Of a stretch of 48,351 nt of DNA, positions 1-9,452 are shown piece by piece. The translations under genes were made by a program, and so were the position numbers. A model generated the notes under the pieces. That model searched no databases. It saw only the letters and a program-made list of their open reading frames with translations, and had not been told where the DNA came from. Within the stretch, counting starts at the first letter, position 1; each line of letters begins with the position of its first letter. Source of the DNA: Circinella umbellata (Eukaryota; Mucoromycota; Mucoromycetes; Mucorales; Lichtheimiaceae); NCBI GenBank assembly GCA_025093555.1, contig JAIWNF010000124.1:1-48351 (forward strand), in the 5' to 3' direction.

Positions 1-148
1 AGATAGAGATAGAGATAGAGATAGAGATAGAGATAGAGATAGAGATAGAGATAGAGATAGAGATAGAGATAGAGATAGAGATAGAGATAGAGATAGAGAT
101 AGAGATAGAGATAGAGAGATAGAGATAGAGATAGAGAGAGAGAGAGAT

Positions 149-230
<82 letters not shown>

Positions 231-231
231 A
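1..231. repeat. AGATAG / AG microsatellite
   Basis: A simple-sequence tract: AGATAG hexamers for roughly the first 115 bases, then a mix grading into pure AG dinucleotides that end just before position 228. It touches the stop codon of the ASCC1-like gene (stop at 232-234 on the minus strand), so it would lie in that gene's 3' UTR as a CT-rich tract. A similar CT tract follows the partial copy of the same gene near 45,280, so the microsatellite was probably present before the duplication. Confidence 0.95.
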
Positions 232-2272
232 TCAAAGATCAATTGAGAAGTCGGTTACGTGGCGGAATGGAGCAGAGAGCGAGATAGCCCGACGTGTGAC
301 ATCGATTCCTGTTACTACTGTCGGCCCGTAGTCAAGCTCTATTCCTTGGGCAGTCAAAGCGTCTTTCAATTTCTGTTTTATTAATAATGTTCTGCCTCTA
401 TATTGTGCGTTTTTATTTCTTGCGAGATATAAAGTCATGTGCATCTATTGTGTATACAACATTAATTAACAACATGTCTTTATTTCAGTCAATACAAAAA
501 TAAACAAGAAAAGAAAGACGTCTTACCTTTTCTCCAACTTCATAAACAGATTGAAACAATTTGGCAGCTTGTAATTTATCCTGTAATACCTCTAAATATG
601 AAAAGAAAAAACAGTTACGTATTAGAATATTGATCTATGAATATTTCCCTTCTTTATCTCCATGCAATATATGTAGTAAATAACAATGCCCAAAGAATAT
701 TACTTCTAATAACACCGATTGAGTCTCTGTTCTCTCTGGAAGAAGCAACACCTATAACTATGAAGGTATATAATATAAAAGAAATTAGCACTTAATTCAT
801 GAATAATTATAGTCAGAACATAAAAAAAATAGCAACTCAATCTATTTACTTACATCTGTCATTTATATCGTACAGTTTGTCAAATCGACCAATGAAATGG
901 TCTTCTTGTAATGCTTCTTTTAACTCCTCACCCGCTTCTTTGATCGTATTTATTAAACAACTCGTCTCTTCATCTGTTGTGAGTGATACTCTCGCCACAG
1001 TTACATGTAAATCTTCGAGTTCAGATATGTATTGTTCATGAGGTACAACTTCCGAGAGCACACTTTTAATACTTTTTGCTTGTTGCCTGAAATATGGACC
1101 ATCGATACGGAGAAGAACATAATAAGTTCTGAGTCTGATATAATCCAACAACTGTGATAGCAAAAATGATACATAAGGTTAGTATTATCTGTATTAAGAA
1201 AACATTACACAAAATGTTCTCTTTTAAGTGTTATACGTACAATGGCATCCATGGCTTTTATAGAATAGTAGCATTGACCCAATGTTCCAGTTATTTCCAT
1301 GATATATTTTCCGTCTCTGGGAACTATTCTTATATCCACTTTTGAAAAATTATGTATTATTTCAGCCACCCATTTTGTCGCATCTAATAAATTAAATAGA
1401 AAACATGTGTCTCAGAATGTAGCTACATTTTTTTTTATACCCACCGCCCATCTGGTTATATTGTTTTTTCTTCTGTTATCGCTACCTGGTTTATTCAAGA
1501 ACACGTTAGCTGGTATTGGTAATTTGATTTCATGGTGCTCCAAAGCCCCTTCCATCTCTTTTACTCCTGGTTCTTCTCCATGCTCCTCGATTAAATTCAT
1601 AAAATATTCTCTTTTTTTCCATTCATTTTTTTTGGTATTGGAATCTAATAAGAGTGTGGCGCTGTTTTCATTCTCTTCATCCTCCTCATTTTCATCAGAA
1701 TCACTATGTTCGCTGGGTGCCGTATCATAGCTTGAAACGCTGTCAGAATCATCTTCCATTTCTTCGTCTTCGTATTCATACTCATAGCCTTTATCTTTAC
1801 TATTACTATTGTCACTATTACTTTTGTTATCATCAATGATTGGCACATTATTTTCATTTTCGTTAAGTAGCATTAGTGTTCCAATATCTATTGGTAAAGC
1901 TGATGGAGAAGTAGTGGTAATAGTATTACTGGCAGCTGGACTATTCATATTTTTTTGTTCTGGACTGTAAAAAGGAGTATTGACATAATCATTATAATAA
2001 AAAGATGGACCAGATTGTTGTTGTTGTTGTTGTTGTTCATAATTTGAATTAGAGTAACTACTATGTAAAGAGTAATCATCATAGTACGACGAAGTTTGTT
2101 CATAAGAATTGTGAGCTCGTTTTACAGACGGTTGTCTATTTTGAAGGTTTTGTGATCGGTGAGCTGCATTATAAATTGAATAGTACTTGTTATAATACCG
2201 TGAAGGCTGTTGATCGTAATTTCTAGGATTATCATGGTGTTGATTTGTGTTATGGTCGTGTTTTTGATCCAT
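232..2272 (-). CDS. ASCC1/AKAP7-like protein: KH-like domain plus 2H phosphoesterase domain
   Basis: Six exons on the minus strand: 2272-1441, 1383-1241, 1151-854, 757-704, 591-527 and 444-232. All junctions are GT-AG and keep phase, giving 1,605 nt and 534 aa. The first ~270 residues are disordered: Q/N/Y-rich with a run of seven Q, then a D/E/S-rich stretch. Exon 2 encodes a KH-like segment (VDIRIVPRDGKYIMEITG) without a clear GxxG loop. Exons 3-6 encode a 2H phosphoesterase fold with both H-x-T motifs: LHVTVAR near residue 374 and MHMTLYL near residue 466. KH followed by 2H is the layout of animal ASCC1, part of the ASC-1 complex that acts in transcription and alkylation repair; AKAP7-like 2H proteins bind nucleotides or RNA ends. 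That role here is inference from family likeness. The start is the first ATG of the long exon 1, just downstream of a poly-T stretch. A second, broken copy of exons 3-6 lies at 44.6-45.3 kb. Confidence 0.85.
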
Positions 2273-3696
2273 TTTTTTTTTATATAAATTGAAAGTGAGT
2301 AAAAAGAAAAAAAAGAAAGAGATTGAATAAAGAAAAGAGATTGAGTAAAAAGAAAGAAGGAAAAACGCGAAATTTAATAGTTTTTGGTTAAATCCGGTAG
2401 TATGGTACTCTCTCGCTAAACCGGCAGTATGGTATTTCTTGCTAAACCGGCAGTATGGTAACTTTTTGCTAAACTATAAGATATCCGTGATTCGGTAAAC
2501 GGGTACCCGGTGACCTTGCATATTATCAGCCTTTTAAGCACAAAAAAAAAAAAACTCAGCAAAACTCGAAATGTGAAGTTTAAAGACAAGATTTCACAAG
2601 AGCAAAATAATATCTGTAAAAGAGTATTATGTTAAAAAAAAACAAAAGAAAGGAAACATTTGTCGTGTCAATATATTACTTGTAAATACAGGAAGAATTG
2701 AACTGTTTATACGTAATCTAAAACCAATATAACGCGTTTCGAGATTTTGGCTTATAGTGATGCGTTACATACTTACAAGTATGTAAATTAAAAAGAAAAC
2801 TTTATTTATACGCAACACTCGTAGAAACAAAAGTTCCTCATTGACACGTGTTTTTACGTAAAATAAACAACCACTACATAAAGGTGGTGGTTCATTATAC
2901 TACACGATAAATTAAACAAAGAGTCCTTGAGAATCGTTTATTTTTATTTTATTTTTGCCAAGGCGCAAAATCGATTCCTTCGAATACGAAAAATTAATAA
3001 TAATCAAATTTCATATATTTTTATCAAGTGTATAAATAATGACGACAAGTCAGGTAACACGGCTGTCTTATTGATGATAAAATGGGTAAACAAGTTATCT
3101 GTTTTTATGCAGGAGATACGAAGTCCGAAGCAGGAATAAAAAAAAAGAAAAGAAAAGGGGTAAAAAGTACCAAGAAAATTATTTTCCCTTACTGTTTCTG
3201 TTTACTATACAAAACTTTCAAACCTATACAAAACAATCTTACAATCAGAAAAGGTTTAAAGATCGTTCAAAAATAACATAATCAACTTGTCAGATGACAT
3301 GTCCAACCATGATCACCAAATGACAAGGTGAGCTATTTGGGTGAAGGGATCGTTTTCTCTCACTTTCTTTTTTCACTTTTAAAAAGTATATTGACAACTA
3401 TTATAATAAAAAGTTAACCTTTGTGTAAAAACAAAAAAAAAACACTACCAACTTAGGATCGTATTACTACTGAAACTGTTTGAAACAACCCCTACAACCA
3501 GAAATATTTTCTTTTTCTGCTATTGCCACTGACATTACAACTGTTAACTAAGTAAGCCTATTGTTTGTACCAAAAAAAAAAAAAGATGCATTTACGTGTT
3601 GAGAAAATAGAAAACACATTCTGACTATGTAAATATTTTTGGAAACTTTTAAGGCATCTTTTCAAGCTCTTTAGTATATTTTCTTTTCATTCTACG
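2273..3696. other. Intergenic, contains CCGG-TTTAGC related tandem repeat
   Basis: Upstream region of the ASCC1-like gene, AT-rich with A/T homopolymers and no convincing coding exon. Positions about 2393-2475 hold three tandem units of 26-27 bp, each starting CCGG(C/T)AGTATGGTA and ending GCTAAA. The same core (GCTAAACCGG) appears inverted around 17,180-17,310. A role in expression is not shown. Confidence 0.6.
2393..2475. repeat. Three-unit 27-bp tandem repeat with GCTAAACCGG core
   Basis: Three adjacent copies of CCGG[CT]AGTATGGTA followed by a variable T/C-rich filler and GCTAAA. Unit lengths are about 27, 26 and 27 bp. The reverse complement core, CCGGTTTAGC, recurs several times at 17.2 kb. 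Confidence 0.8.
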
Positions 3697-3699
3697 TTG

Positions 3700-4005
3700 G
3701 AGGGAGGCCTTGACGCCTTTCCAGACAAAATCAGGAAATATGATCTTATTTCACTTTGTTGGACCAGATCTTATTGTTTTCCAAGGTGCTGGACAAGCCA
3801 TAAAAACCCACTTCCATCCCTGGTCGACATAGCTTGGTGTTCGTATTACGATGTTATTGTATGTTGTCTGAACTTTTATTTTCTGGACCATACCTTTTAT
3901 TGCAAACCCTTCAAAATGTCAACTACTTTATCGAAAAGTATAAGATCGGGATATATTGAAATTATTCAAAGCAGTCTATATTTACCAAGTGAGTTATAAT
4001 ATTAC
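3700..4005. repeat. Copy A of a ~290-bp inverted duplication (partner 14,057-14,340)
   Basis: The stretch from about 3718 to 3992 is repeated in opposite orientation at about 14,057-14,334. The part upstream of the ATG at 3916 differs only at one spot (CTTCCATCCC here against CTTTCGATCCC there) over about 200 bp. The 73-nt first exon downstream of the ATG carries four substitutions. The copy covers the 5' flank, exon 1 and the first donor site of the unknown gene annotated at 3916-4632. Confidence 0.9.
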
Positions 4006-4632
4006 ATATTGTTTTTACCATGTTTTACACGAAGTAATAATAATCATTAATCGTGGTAACATAAATAGGATTCTGGGAATTAAATGAACCTTCGGCGTGG
4101 AATGTTATTAGTTCCCTAGAGGAAGCTTTGACTACTGATCCCACACTTTCGAAAAGAAGTGCGCAAAATAAAATTTTAAAAGACGTAACATGTTTGAAAA
4201 CTCATGTAATACCTGGTACGATAGCTGAATCAATGTTGAATCACCTGAAGGAGTGGATTCAAGTAAGTTCATTTCATTGAAGTACGTAGATTAAATTATA
4301 TTATTTGAAGTGTCTTCAAAAAAAAAATAATAACTAAATGTACATGTATATTTTAGTCAAAACAAGGAAAGGCTAGCATTAAAAAGTATTGGAGAAAATA
4401 TGCTGATGAGCTTGAAACTATAGGAATTGATGAAAGAATAGCAAAAGTAAGGGATATATACTATTCGTTGATAGATGTTTTTTTTTTTTTTCAAATCTGT
4501 GGTACTTACACCTCGTCTTTGTTTTTGCATCCATAGAGAAAAATTAAAAGAGCAATCCTGTCTGAAATCGCCGATGATATGAAAGCATCGAACACAGTAA
4601 AAGGTAGAGATTGTCTTAAACCAAAAGGTTGA
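3916..4632 (+). CDS. Unknown 150-aa protein, four exons
   Basis: Exons 3916-3988, 4069-4262, 4357-4446 and 4537-4632 join through three GT-AG introns in consistent phase (453 nt, 150 aa, stop TGA). The predicted protein starts MSTTLSK. It is charged and probably mostly helical, with no signal peptide and no membrane segment; pieces include FWELNEPSAWNVISSLEEAL and YWRKYADELETIGIDERIAK. I do not recognise the family. The open frame kept across three introns argues for a real gene or a young remnant. Its 5' flank and exon 1 are duplicated in inverted orientation beyond the DIRS element. The 5' region also stays open in one frame upstream of the ATG (from 3697), so the start is uncertain. The last exon could instead splice at GTAGAG (4603) into the decayed sequence downstream. 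Confidence 0.5.
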
Positions 4633-5670
4633 TTTATCAAGGCCAGGTTCCATTGGGATTAAATCTTTTGGGAAATATATTTCTACTCCTTCGATCATGT
4701 AACAAGAAGATTGAAAATTCCATCTCCAACCCATGCGTATTCAAATAAATGAATACAATCTCATAGCATTGATAGCAAGGGGTAGTAGTAGTAGCAATGC
4801 TCAAGGACCGCAAGAACTACATTAATGATATGATAGTTAGCAGCATTCGGAATGATTGGAAACAAATATTGAAAATAGTCGCAACATATTCTCAATTGCC
4901 GGCTTTGTGTTTATCAACCCAGAAAAGCACAGAACAATTTAATTTGGGCACAAGTTGAAAAGGATGTTCCTTGCTTCCTAGAGCAAGTGCAGCTGTGGTG
5001 TTGAAAAAAACTGAAACTTTAATTTACAGCCCCTCCTCTACAGCGGTTGGCTTTAACTTTGGGCTTTAACTTTTTTGCTTCAGAATACGTAAATAAAATT
5101 GACCCTGTAAAAAAAAATTCAGTTACTTGTACTTCAAACATTTAAAATGAATCCATTAATCTCAAACAGCGTTAATCTCATGAAAAGCATGTACTCTCTA
5201 GCAGTAATGTTGTAAGCAACGTTTGATTCCATTTTTATATGAAAGAGAGAAAAATTATTTTGTAGAATGAAAACCGGATGAACATGAAAATGATGACATA
5301 GCCCTCAAGTTCAATATCCCAAAAATTTTAATAAGAGTACCACTTTTCCACGGAACTCCAACATATTGATACCATATAGAATATCTAATCGACAATAGAA
5401 GGAATTAAGATTACACAGGTTGATCTAATTTTTAAACTTGGTATGTATTCAGGTATTTATTCATTCAAGTCATCATCGGAAGCAAGAGACTTAATTTAAT
5501 CTGGTAACTATTATTTAAATTGGTCTTTCTACTTTACAAACCAACATTGATGAACTTCGTTAAGCACAAGGACCAGACGCTGACAAAAAGCTCCTGATTA
5601 TTTATTTTTTTACTCTTGTAAGTATATTTGATATTAACAGTTTATCGACTGAATCTAATAATATTTTATA
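4633..5670. other. Decayed or non-coding stretch downstream of the unknown gene
   Basis: No intact gene. Around 4800-4960 one forward frame reads about 50 codons (KDRKNYINDMIVSSIRNDWK and onward) before a stop, which looks like eroded coding sequence. The segment at about 5367-5412 (ATATTGATACCATATAGAAT, ending in a TAATCGAC core) is repeated in direct orientation at about 12,605-12,650. Confidence 0.4.
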
Positions 5671-5904
5671 AGTAGTGATGGGTCTCTTTGGGGTGTTGCA
5701 GAATTTACATTTAATCGTAACCTCGTCAAACAATCATCATGGGTATCCATGCCTTATAACCTTTGGGGAAAAAAGGATTATGGCATTAATTATCTCCTTG
5801 GTGAAATCAAGTTGCTGTCCATGACGGAAAAACTTTCTCTTCAAGGGATGACTGGTCATCATTTTCGCTATAATGAGGATGGCAAGATTCTAATCAAACA
5901 GTGA
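5671..5904 (+). pseudogene. Orphan C-terminal coding fragment, unknown family
   Basis: One frame is open for about 77 codons (SSDGSLWGVAEFTFNRNL and onward, ending GKILIKQ, stop TGA at 5902). An acceptor-like AG precedes it. There is no start codon, so this looks like the last exon of a gene whose upstream exons have decayed, or a displaced fragment. No motif was recognised. Confidence 0.35.
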
Positions 5905-5954
5905 TTTCTTAATTTTATTACAACCCAGTTTTAAAAAACGTGGTGTTTGGGAAG

Positions 5955-6300
5955 GGAGGTAAAGGCTCGGAAGGGGTGGGATGTCGCTTACAAAAATTCA
6001 CATGGATCATACGAACATTTCAGCAAAATTCAAGTCCATCTAATTTATGCATACGGTAAAGTTATCAATTTTTTTTTTTTTTGCTCTGAGTTATTACGTA
6101 TTTTCCACGAATAGTACCTCATAAAGCTTGCTTCATTAGGTACTAGTGTTCGATACAGAATAGTGATGTCACATAAACAAGGTGTTTAGGCTATGACAAA
6201 AGAGCGAATGGCAAATATTCCGGTTACGTTTAGTGACATGGGCGAAACCTTGCTGCCGTATATTATCTTTCCATTGTTGGCCATATCCAACTACTTACTG
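5955..6300 (+). pseudogene. Fragment of the small gene family also present at 15.7-16.2 kb
   Basis: Two exon-like pieces flank an intron at the same position as in the minus-strand relative at 15,689-16,229: an exon ending at 6055 (AYKNSHGSYEHFSKIQVHL, then the donor GGTAAA) and one beginning near 6141 (reads GTSVRYRIVMSHKQGV, then stop TAG, then AMTKERMANIPVTFSDMG). The relative has tyrosine-like sense sequence where this copy has TAG. The exon sequences are clearly homologous between the two; the introns have diverged. Function unknown. Confidence 0.5.
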
Positions 6301-6484
6301 ATTCATCGGAAACCCTTTCTTCGGCCAGTAGATTGTTGGAAATATAGAGTGATTTTGTTTGAGCACAAGTTGAAAAGATGCTACGTACTCGCTCCTGAAG
6401 CATAAAAAAACCAAAAACGTTGATCGTAAACCCCGTCCTTTCACTTTTACTTTGTACAATTATTTGCATCCGTCACAGATTATC

Positions 6485-7240
6485 ATGGTGTCGAACAAGC
6501 ATTCCATTTTTTTCTTCACAACTATTCTGGTTTCTTTGGTGCTGACCATTATGTCAAGCAGTTCATCGGCTGCGCCAATTGTTGAACGTCGAGGTATTAG
6601 TAGTTACTACAAAAAAGGTAGCTCAAAATTGACAATGTACGTAAAACAATAATTATATCAGCATGACAATAGCTGACTTAATATTGGTCCTATACGGTAT
6701 TCTGTAATGTCAATAGGTATTGGATTTTCAAAAAAGGTGATAAAGATATGACGAACGACGACAAGTCAGTCACATTATCTGGACCCAAGAACAAAAGTCT
6801 CAAAACAAGTAATGACAAGAGTATTGCAAAACTTCAGGTATTACATACGATGTACGTGTAAAATTTAAACACTTGCAATTCCGTTAAAAAAAAGACTATT
6901 ATATGGTATAAAGATACCATGATAAACTGGTTATTTATAAATTTATTTAAATCATCAAATTATAGAAATTCCAAATGAAAGGCATTAAATTATTGAGAAT
7001 CCGTGTAATAGTAAATTTAGGCGAAGCATCAACGTATTTATGAACTTAACCCGTAAAAAAAACACCATGGTCTTAGTGATAATGGGAATGCCTTTGAACC
7101 TTATGTTAGCGTTGCATCTAATGATCTGAAACGAGGTACCAAATTGTATATCAAAGAGCTCGGCGGCTCTAGTGGGCGTGTTCGTGTCAATGACAAAGGC
7201 TGGACGTTGCCAACTTGATTGGGTCGTGCTGCGTAAGTTA
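6485..7240 (+). pseudogene. Secreted RlpA/barwin-like double-psi beta-barrel protein, broken
   Basis: Exon 1 (6485-6636) encodes a signal peptide (hydrophobic FFFTTILVSLVLTIM, then SSSSAAPIVERR). Exon 2 (6717-6837) continues MYWIFKKGDKDMTNDDKSVT. Exon 3 from 6966 reads KFQMKGIKLLRIRVIVNLGE and then meets stops. Further on, the barrel core is clear: DNGNAFEPYVSVASNDLKRG, then TKLYIKELGG and RVRVNDKGW. After GWT a one-base shift is needed to continue into CQLDWVV, the usual end of this fold. An in-frame TAA sits just before the HHGLSDNG segment. The fold and the signal peptide match secreted double-psi beta-barrel proteins of Mucoromycota, whose activity is poorly known. The combination of stop and frameshift makes this a pseudogene, though a complex splice form cannot be excluded. 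Confidence 0.6.
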
Positions 7241-7249
7241 TTTATATTA

Positions 7250-8143
7250 TTATCATCGCCATGACTACTGTTACGTTCGTTGGTAGCAAGACTTTAAGCA
7301 AGTAAAAATTATAATTCAATAGAAGACTTTATGTCTATTTGTATCACAAAGATTATATATTGAAGTGGGAGTTCACGCTTTCGGTCTTTTTATGCCGAAA
7401 CCACTAATAATGGAAGTAATGGATAAGTTCTCAAAATAATAAGACTAATAATAATTTGTTTATTGATTGAATTTAATTAAAGAGAAAATATTGATAATGA
7501 TGAAAAAGAAAATGGGATAAGAAGTGAACTAAAGATCTTTTGAAAACTAAAATGAAAGGGCTATTTATACTAAAATATACGCGGAGATAATTCACGCAAT
7601 AGAGAAATTGTTACTAAATAAAAGAAAAAAGAAATAATTGAAGAAATAATTAATGTTATCCTTGATGACATAATTTCATTTATTGAGAAAATCTCAACGA
7701 AGATAAGATAAAAGGAAATAGTAAAAATCAAGTCAATTTTATTGGCTGATACAAATTAGGGCGTAACACTACTTTTTTCTTAGCATGGAAGAAAACATAC
7801 GTAAACTAATTATAGTGCTACGTATTTCTCAAAAAAAAAAAAAAAAATAGGATATACGTAGTTCGTACAAGACTCTCATCGATTAAGTCGGTGATGAAGT
7901 TACAGCTGTTGAAAAAAAAAAAAAACTCTATAATCAAGAACTACGCTACAATACAAACTCAAAGATGGACGGTATTGTAAATAATAGTTAAATGTATAAA
8001 TGATCCAATAAAAAAAAGCATTTTGTACTTTTTCGATTGATAAACAGCATTTTATGGCTTGTTGCTCCTTGGATAATGTTGCTAGGTACCGTGAGCATGT
8101 AACGCTTTTACTTGTCTGTACATATTACATATTCTGTTCAAGT
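7250..8143. other. Intergenic, no gene seen
   Basis: AT-rich sequence with several A homopolymers (12-17 bases) near 7830 and 7914. No coding exon, RNA gene or repeat was recognised before the left end of the DIRS element. Confidence 0.5.
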
Positions 8144-8194
8144 AATGTACAGTAACGACGACATAGGAAGTCGTCTACAACATTACACGACAAA

Positions 8195-8312
8195 GGGGAC
8201 CTTGGCTGTGGATCAATTCTTTCTTTATTTAAATCGAAACATTTCACTACTGAGAACTAATTATGTAATATAAAAAGGAAATATTTTCTAAGTCTATAAT
8301 CTCTATCTTCTT
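8195..8312 (+). repeat. DIRS left inverted terminal repeat
   Basis: 118 bp, the exact reverse complement of 12,176-12,293 by eye, starting GGGGACCTTGGCTGTGGATC and ending TCTTCTT. Confidence 0.95.
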
Positions 8313-8375
8313 GAATGAGAACAGTAATAATAAATAATAAATAAAATAAATAAATAAAGGGAAGGGAGGGTGGGG

Positions 8376-8470
8376 ACAGCCAAGGTCCCCTTTGTCGTGT
8401 AATGTTGTAGACGACTTCCTATGTCGTCGTTACTGTACATTACACATCCTTGTCGGGGACCTTGGCTGTG
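8376..8470 (+). repeat. DIRS internal complementary region
   Basis: This 95-bp segment is complementary to the left outer end (8144-8209) and, at its other side, to the right outer end (about 12,278-12,309), meeting at the TAAT core. In DIRS elements it serves as the template that restores the ends and yields the circle junction. It contains the small inverted repeat GACGAC...GTCGTC. The recombinase frame stops inside it at 8430. Confidence 0.9.
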
Positions 8471-9452
8471 TATCCAGAGTACTTAAAGTAAAATTCTCTT
8501 TAGTTTGGACGGAAATGCGGTAAAATTGTTCAAACATTTTCCTTGACGACCAGTTGCCTTGTACCACAAGATTTTCAACGGACACGCCTGCTTGTGCTGC
8601 CAGAGTAGCGCCTAAAGCTCTTGCCTTGGGAAGAGGTGCTCCAGGTGGACGGCCAACAAACTTCATGATTTGATTAATGTATTTGCTGATACGCTGACTT
8701 GATAAGCCTTGATCATGATGGTTGACATAGCGTAATAGCGGTACTAATGATACTTGAGGGAAGACCGGATGGGGAACCGAAACAAGAGTAGAAGCAACTC
8801 GAGAACAATACACCTTGTAAGTGTTGACAGGACAAACCAGGTGATCAGAATGGGGATGTATAGCGACGGTTTTTGTAATGCGTATACCACTGCGTTTTTC
8901 TTTGGGAGCGACAATCACAAACGAGAGAATATTTTCAGAAGAAATAGAACATTGATTGAGGTCGATACGTTCAAGGTCAGAAGGACGTAGGAAACCAACC
9001 ATTGCTAGTAACCATGCTAATTTGGCGGTTAAGAGTTCGATCGTCATACCCGTATTGTCACCCAATGAGATGATATAATTTAATGCTGGTTGTAAGTCGT
9101 ATTCATATGATTTTTGTGGAAGGACTATGCCTTGACGTAAGCCTTTTTGGAAGTCTTGGAAGTGCTGATGATTACGTATCTGGTTGCTTTGATCAGTAGG
9201 AAAAAGAGCCAGAATAGAAGATTGATAGGCAAAGACCGTACTAATTTTCCAATGCTTGGTTTCATACTGCGAAGCAAGAAAGCTGGTCAAATGAAAAACA
9301 TTAGGTTCCATAAAGTTTAAGTCTGTAAATTCACACCAACGCTGGTACACATCTTGTCTGATTTTTGTTGATGGATTAACCATTTTGGTTTTATTGGCAA
9401 TCGCTATTGCGGCCCCAGAAGCTGATTTGAGCGTTTTGCGCCTAGGTTCCAT
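8430..9452 (-). CDS. DIRS tyrosine recombinase
   Basis: Read from the ATG at 9452 (340 aa; start chosen because the RT-MT frame ends at 9404 and this methionine lies just upstream of the conserved region). An N-terminal helical SAM-like part (QDVYQRWCEFTDLNF) is followed by the catalytic domain: arginine I in MVGFLRPSDLERID, the box II region KARALGATLAAQAGVS, and the nucleophilic tyrosine region NWSSRKMFEQFYR. The usual H-x-x-R of box II reads K-A-R here. The enzyme would integrate the circular cDNA. The same frame stays open back to 11,210 over the RT frame; see findings. Confidence 0.85.
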   Translation of the reverse strand: MEPRRKTLKSASGAAIAIANKTKMVNPSTKIRQDVYQRWCEFTDLNFMEPNVFHLTSFLASQYETKHWKISTVFAYQSSILALFPTDQSNQIRNHQHFQDFQKGLRQGIVLPQKSYEYDLQPALNYIISLGDNTGMTIELLTAKLAWLLAMVGFLRPSDLERIDLNQCSISSENILSFVIVAPKEKRSGIRITKTVAIHPHSDHLVCPVNTYKVYCSRVASTLVSVPHPVFPQVSLVPLLRYVNHHDQGLSSQRISKYINQIMKFVGRPPGAPLPKARALGATLAAQAGVSVENLVVQGNWSSRKMFEQFYRISVQTKENFTLSTLDTQPRSPTRMCNVQ

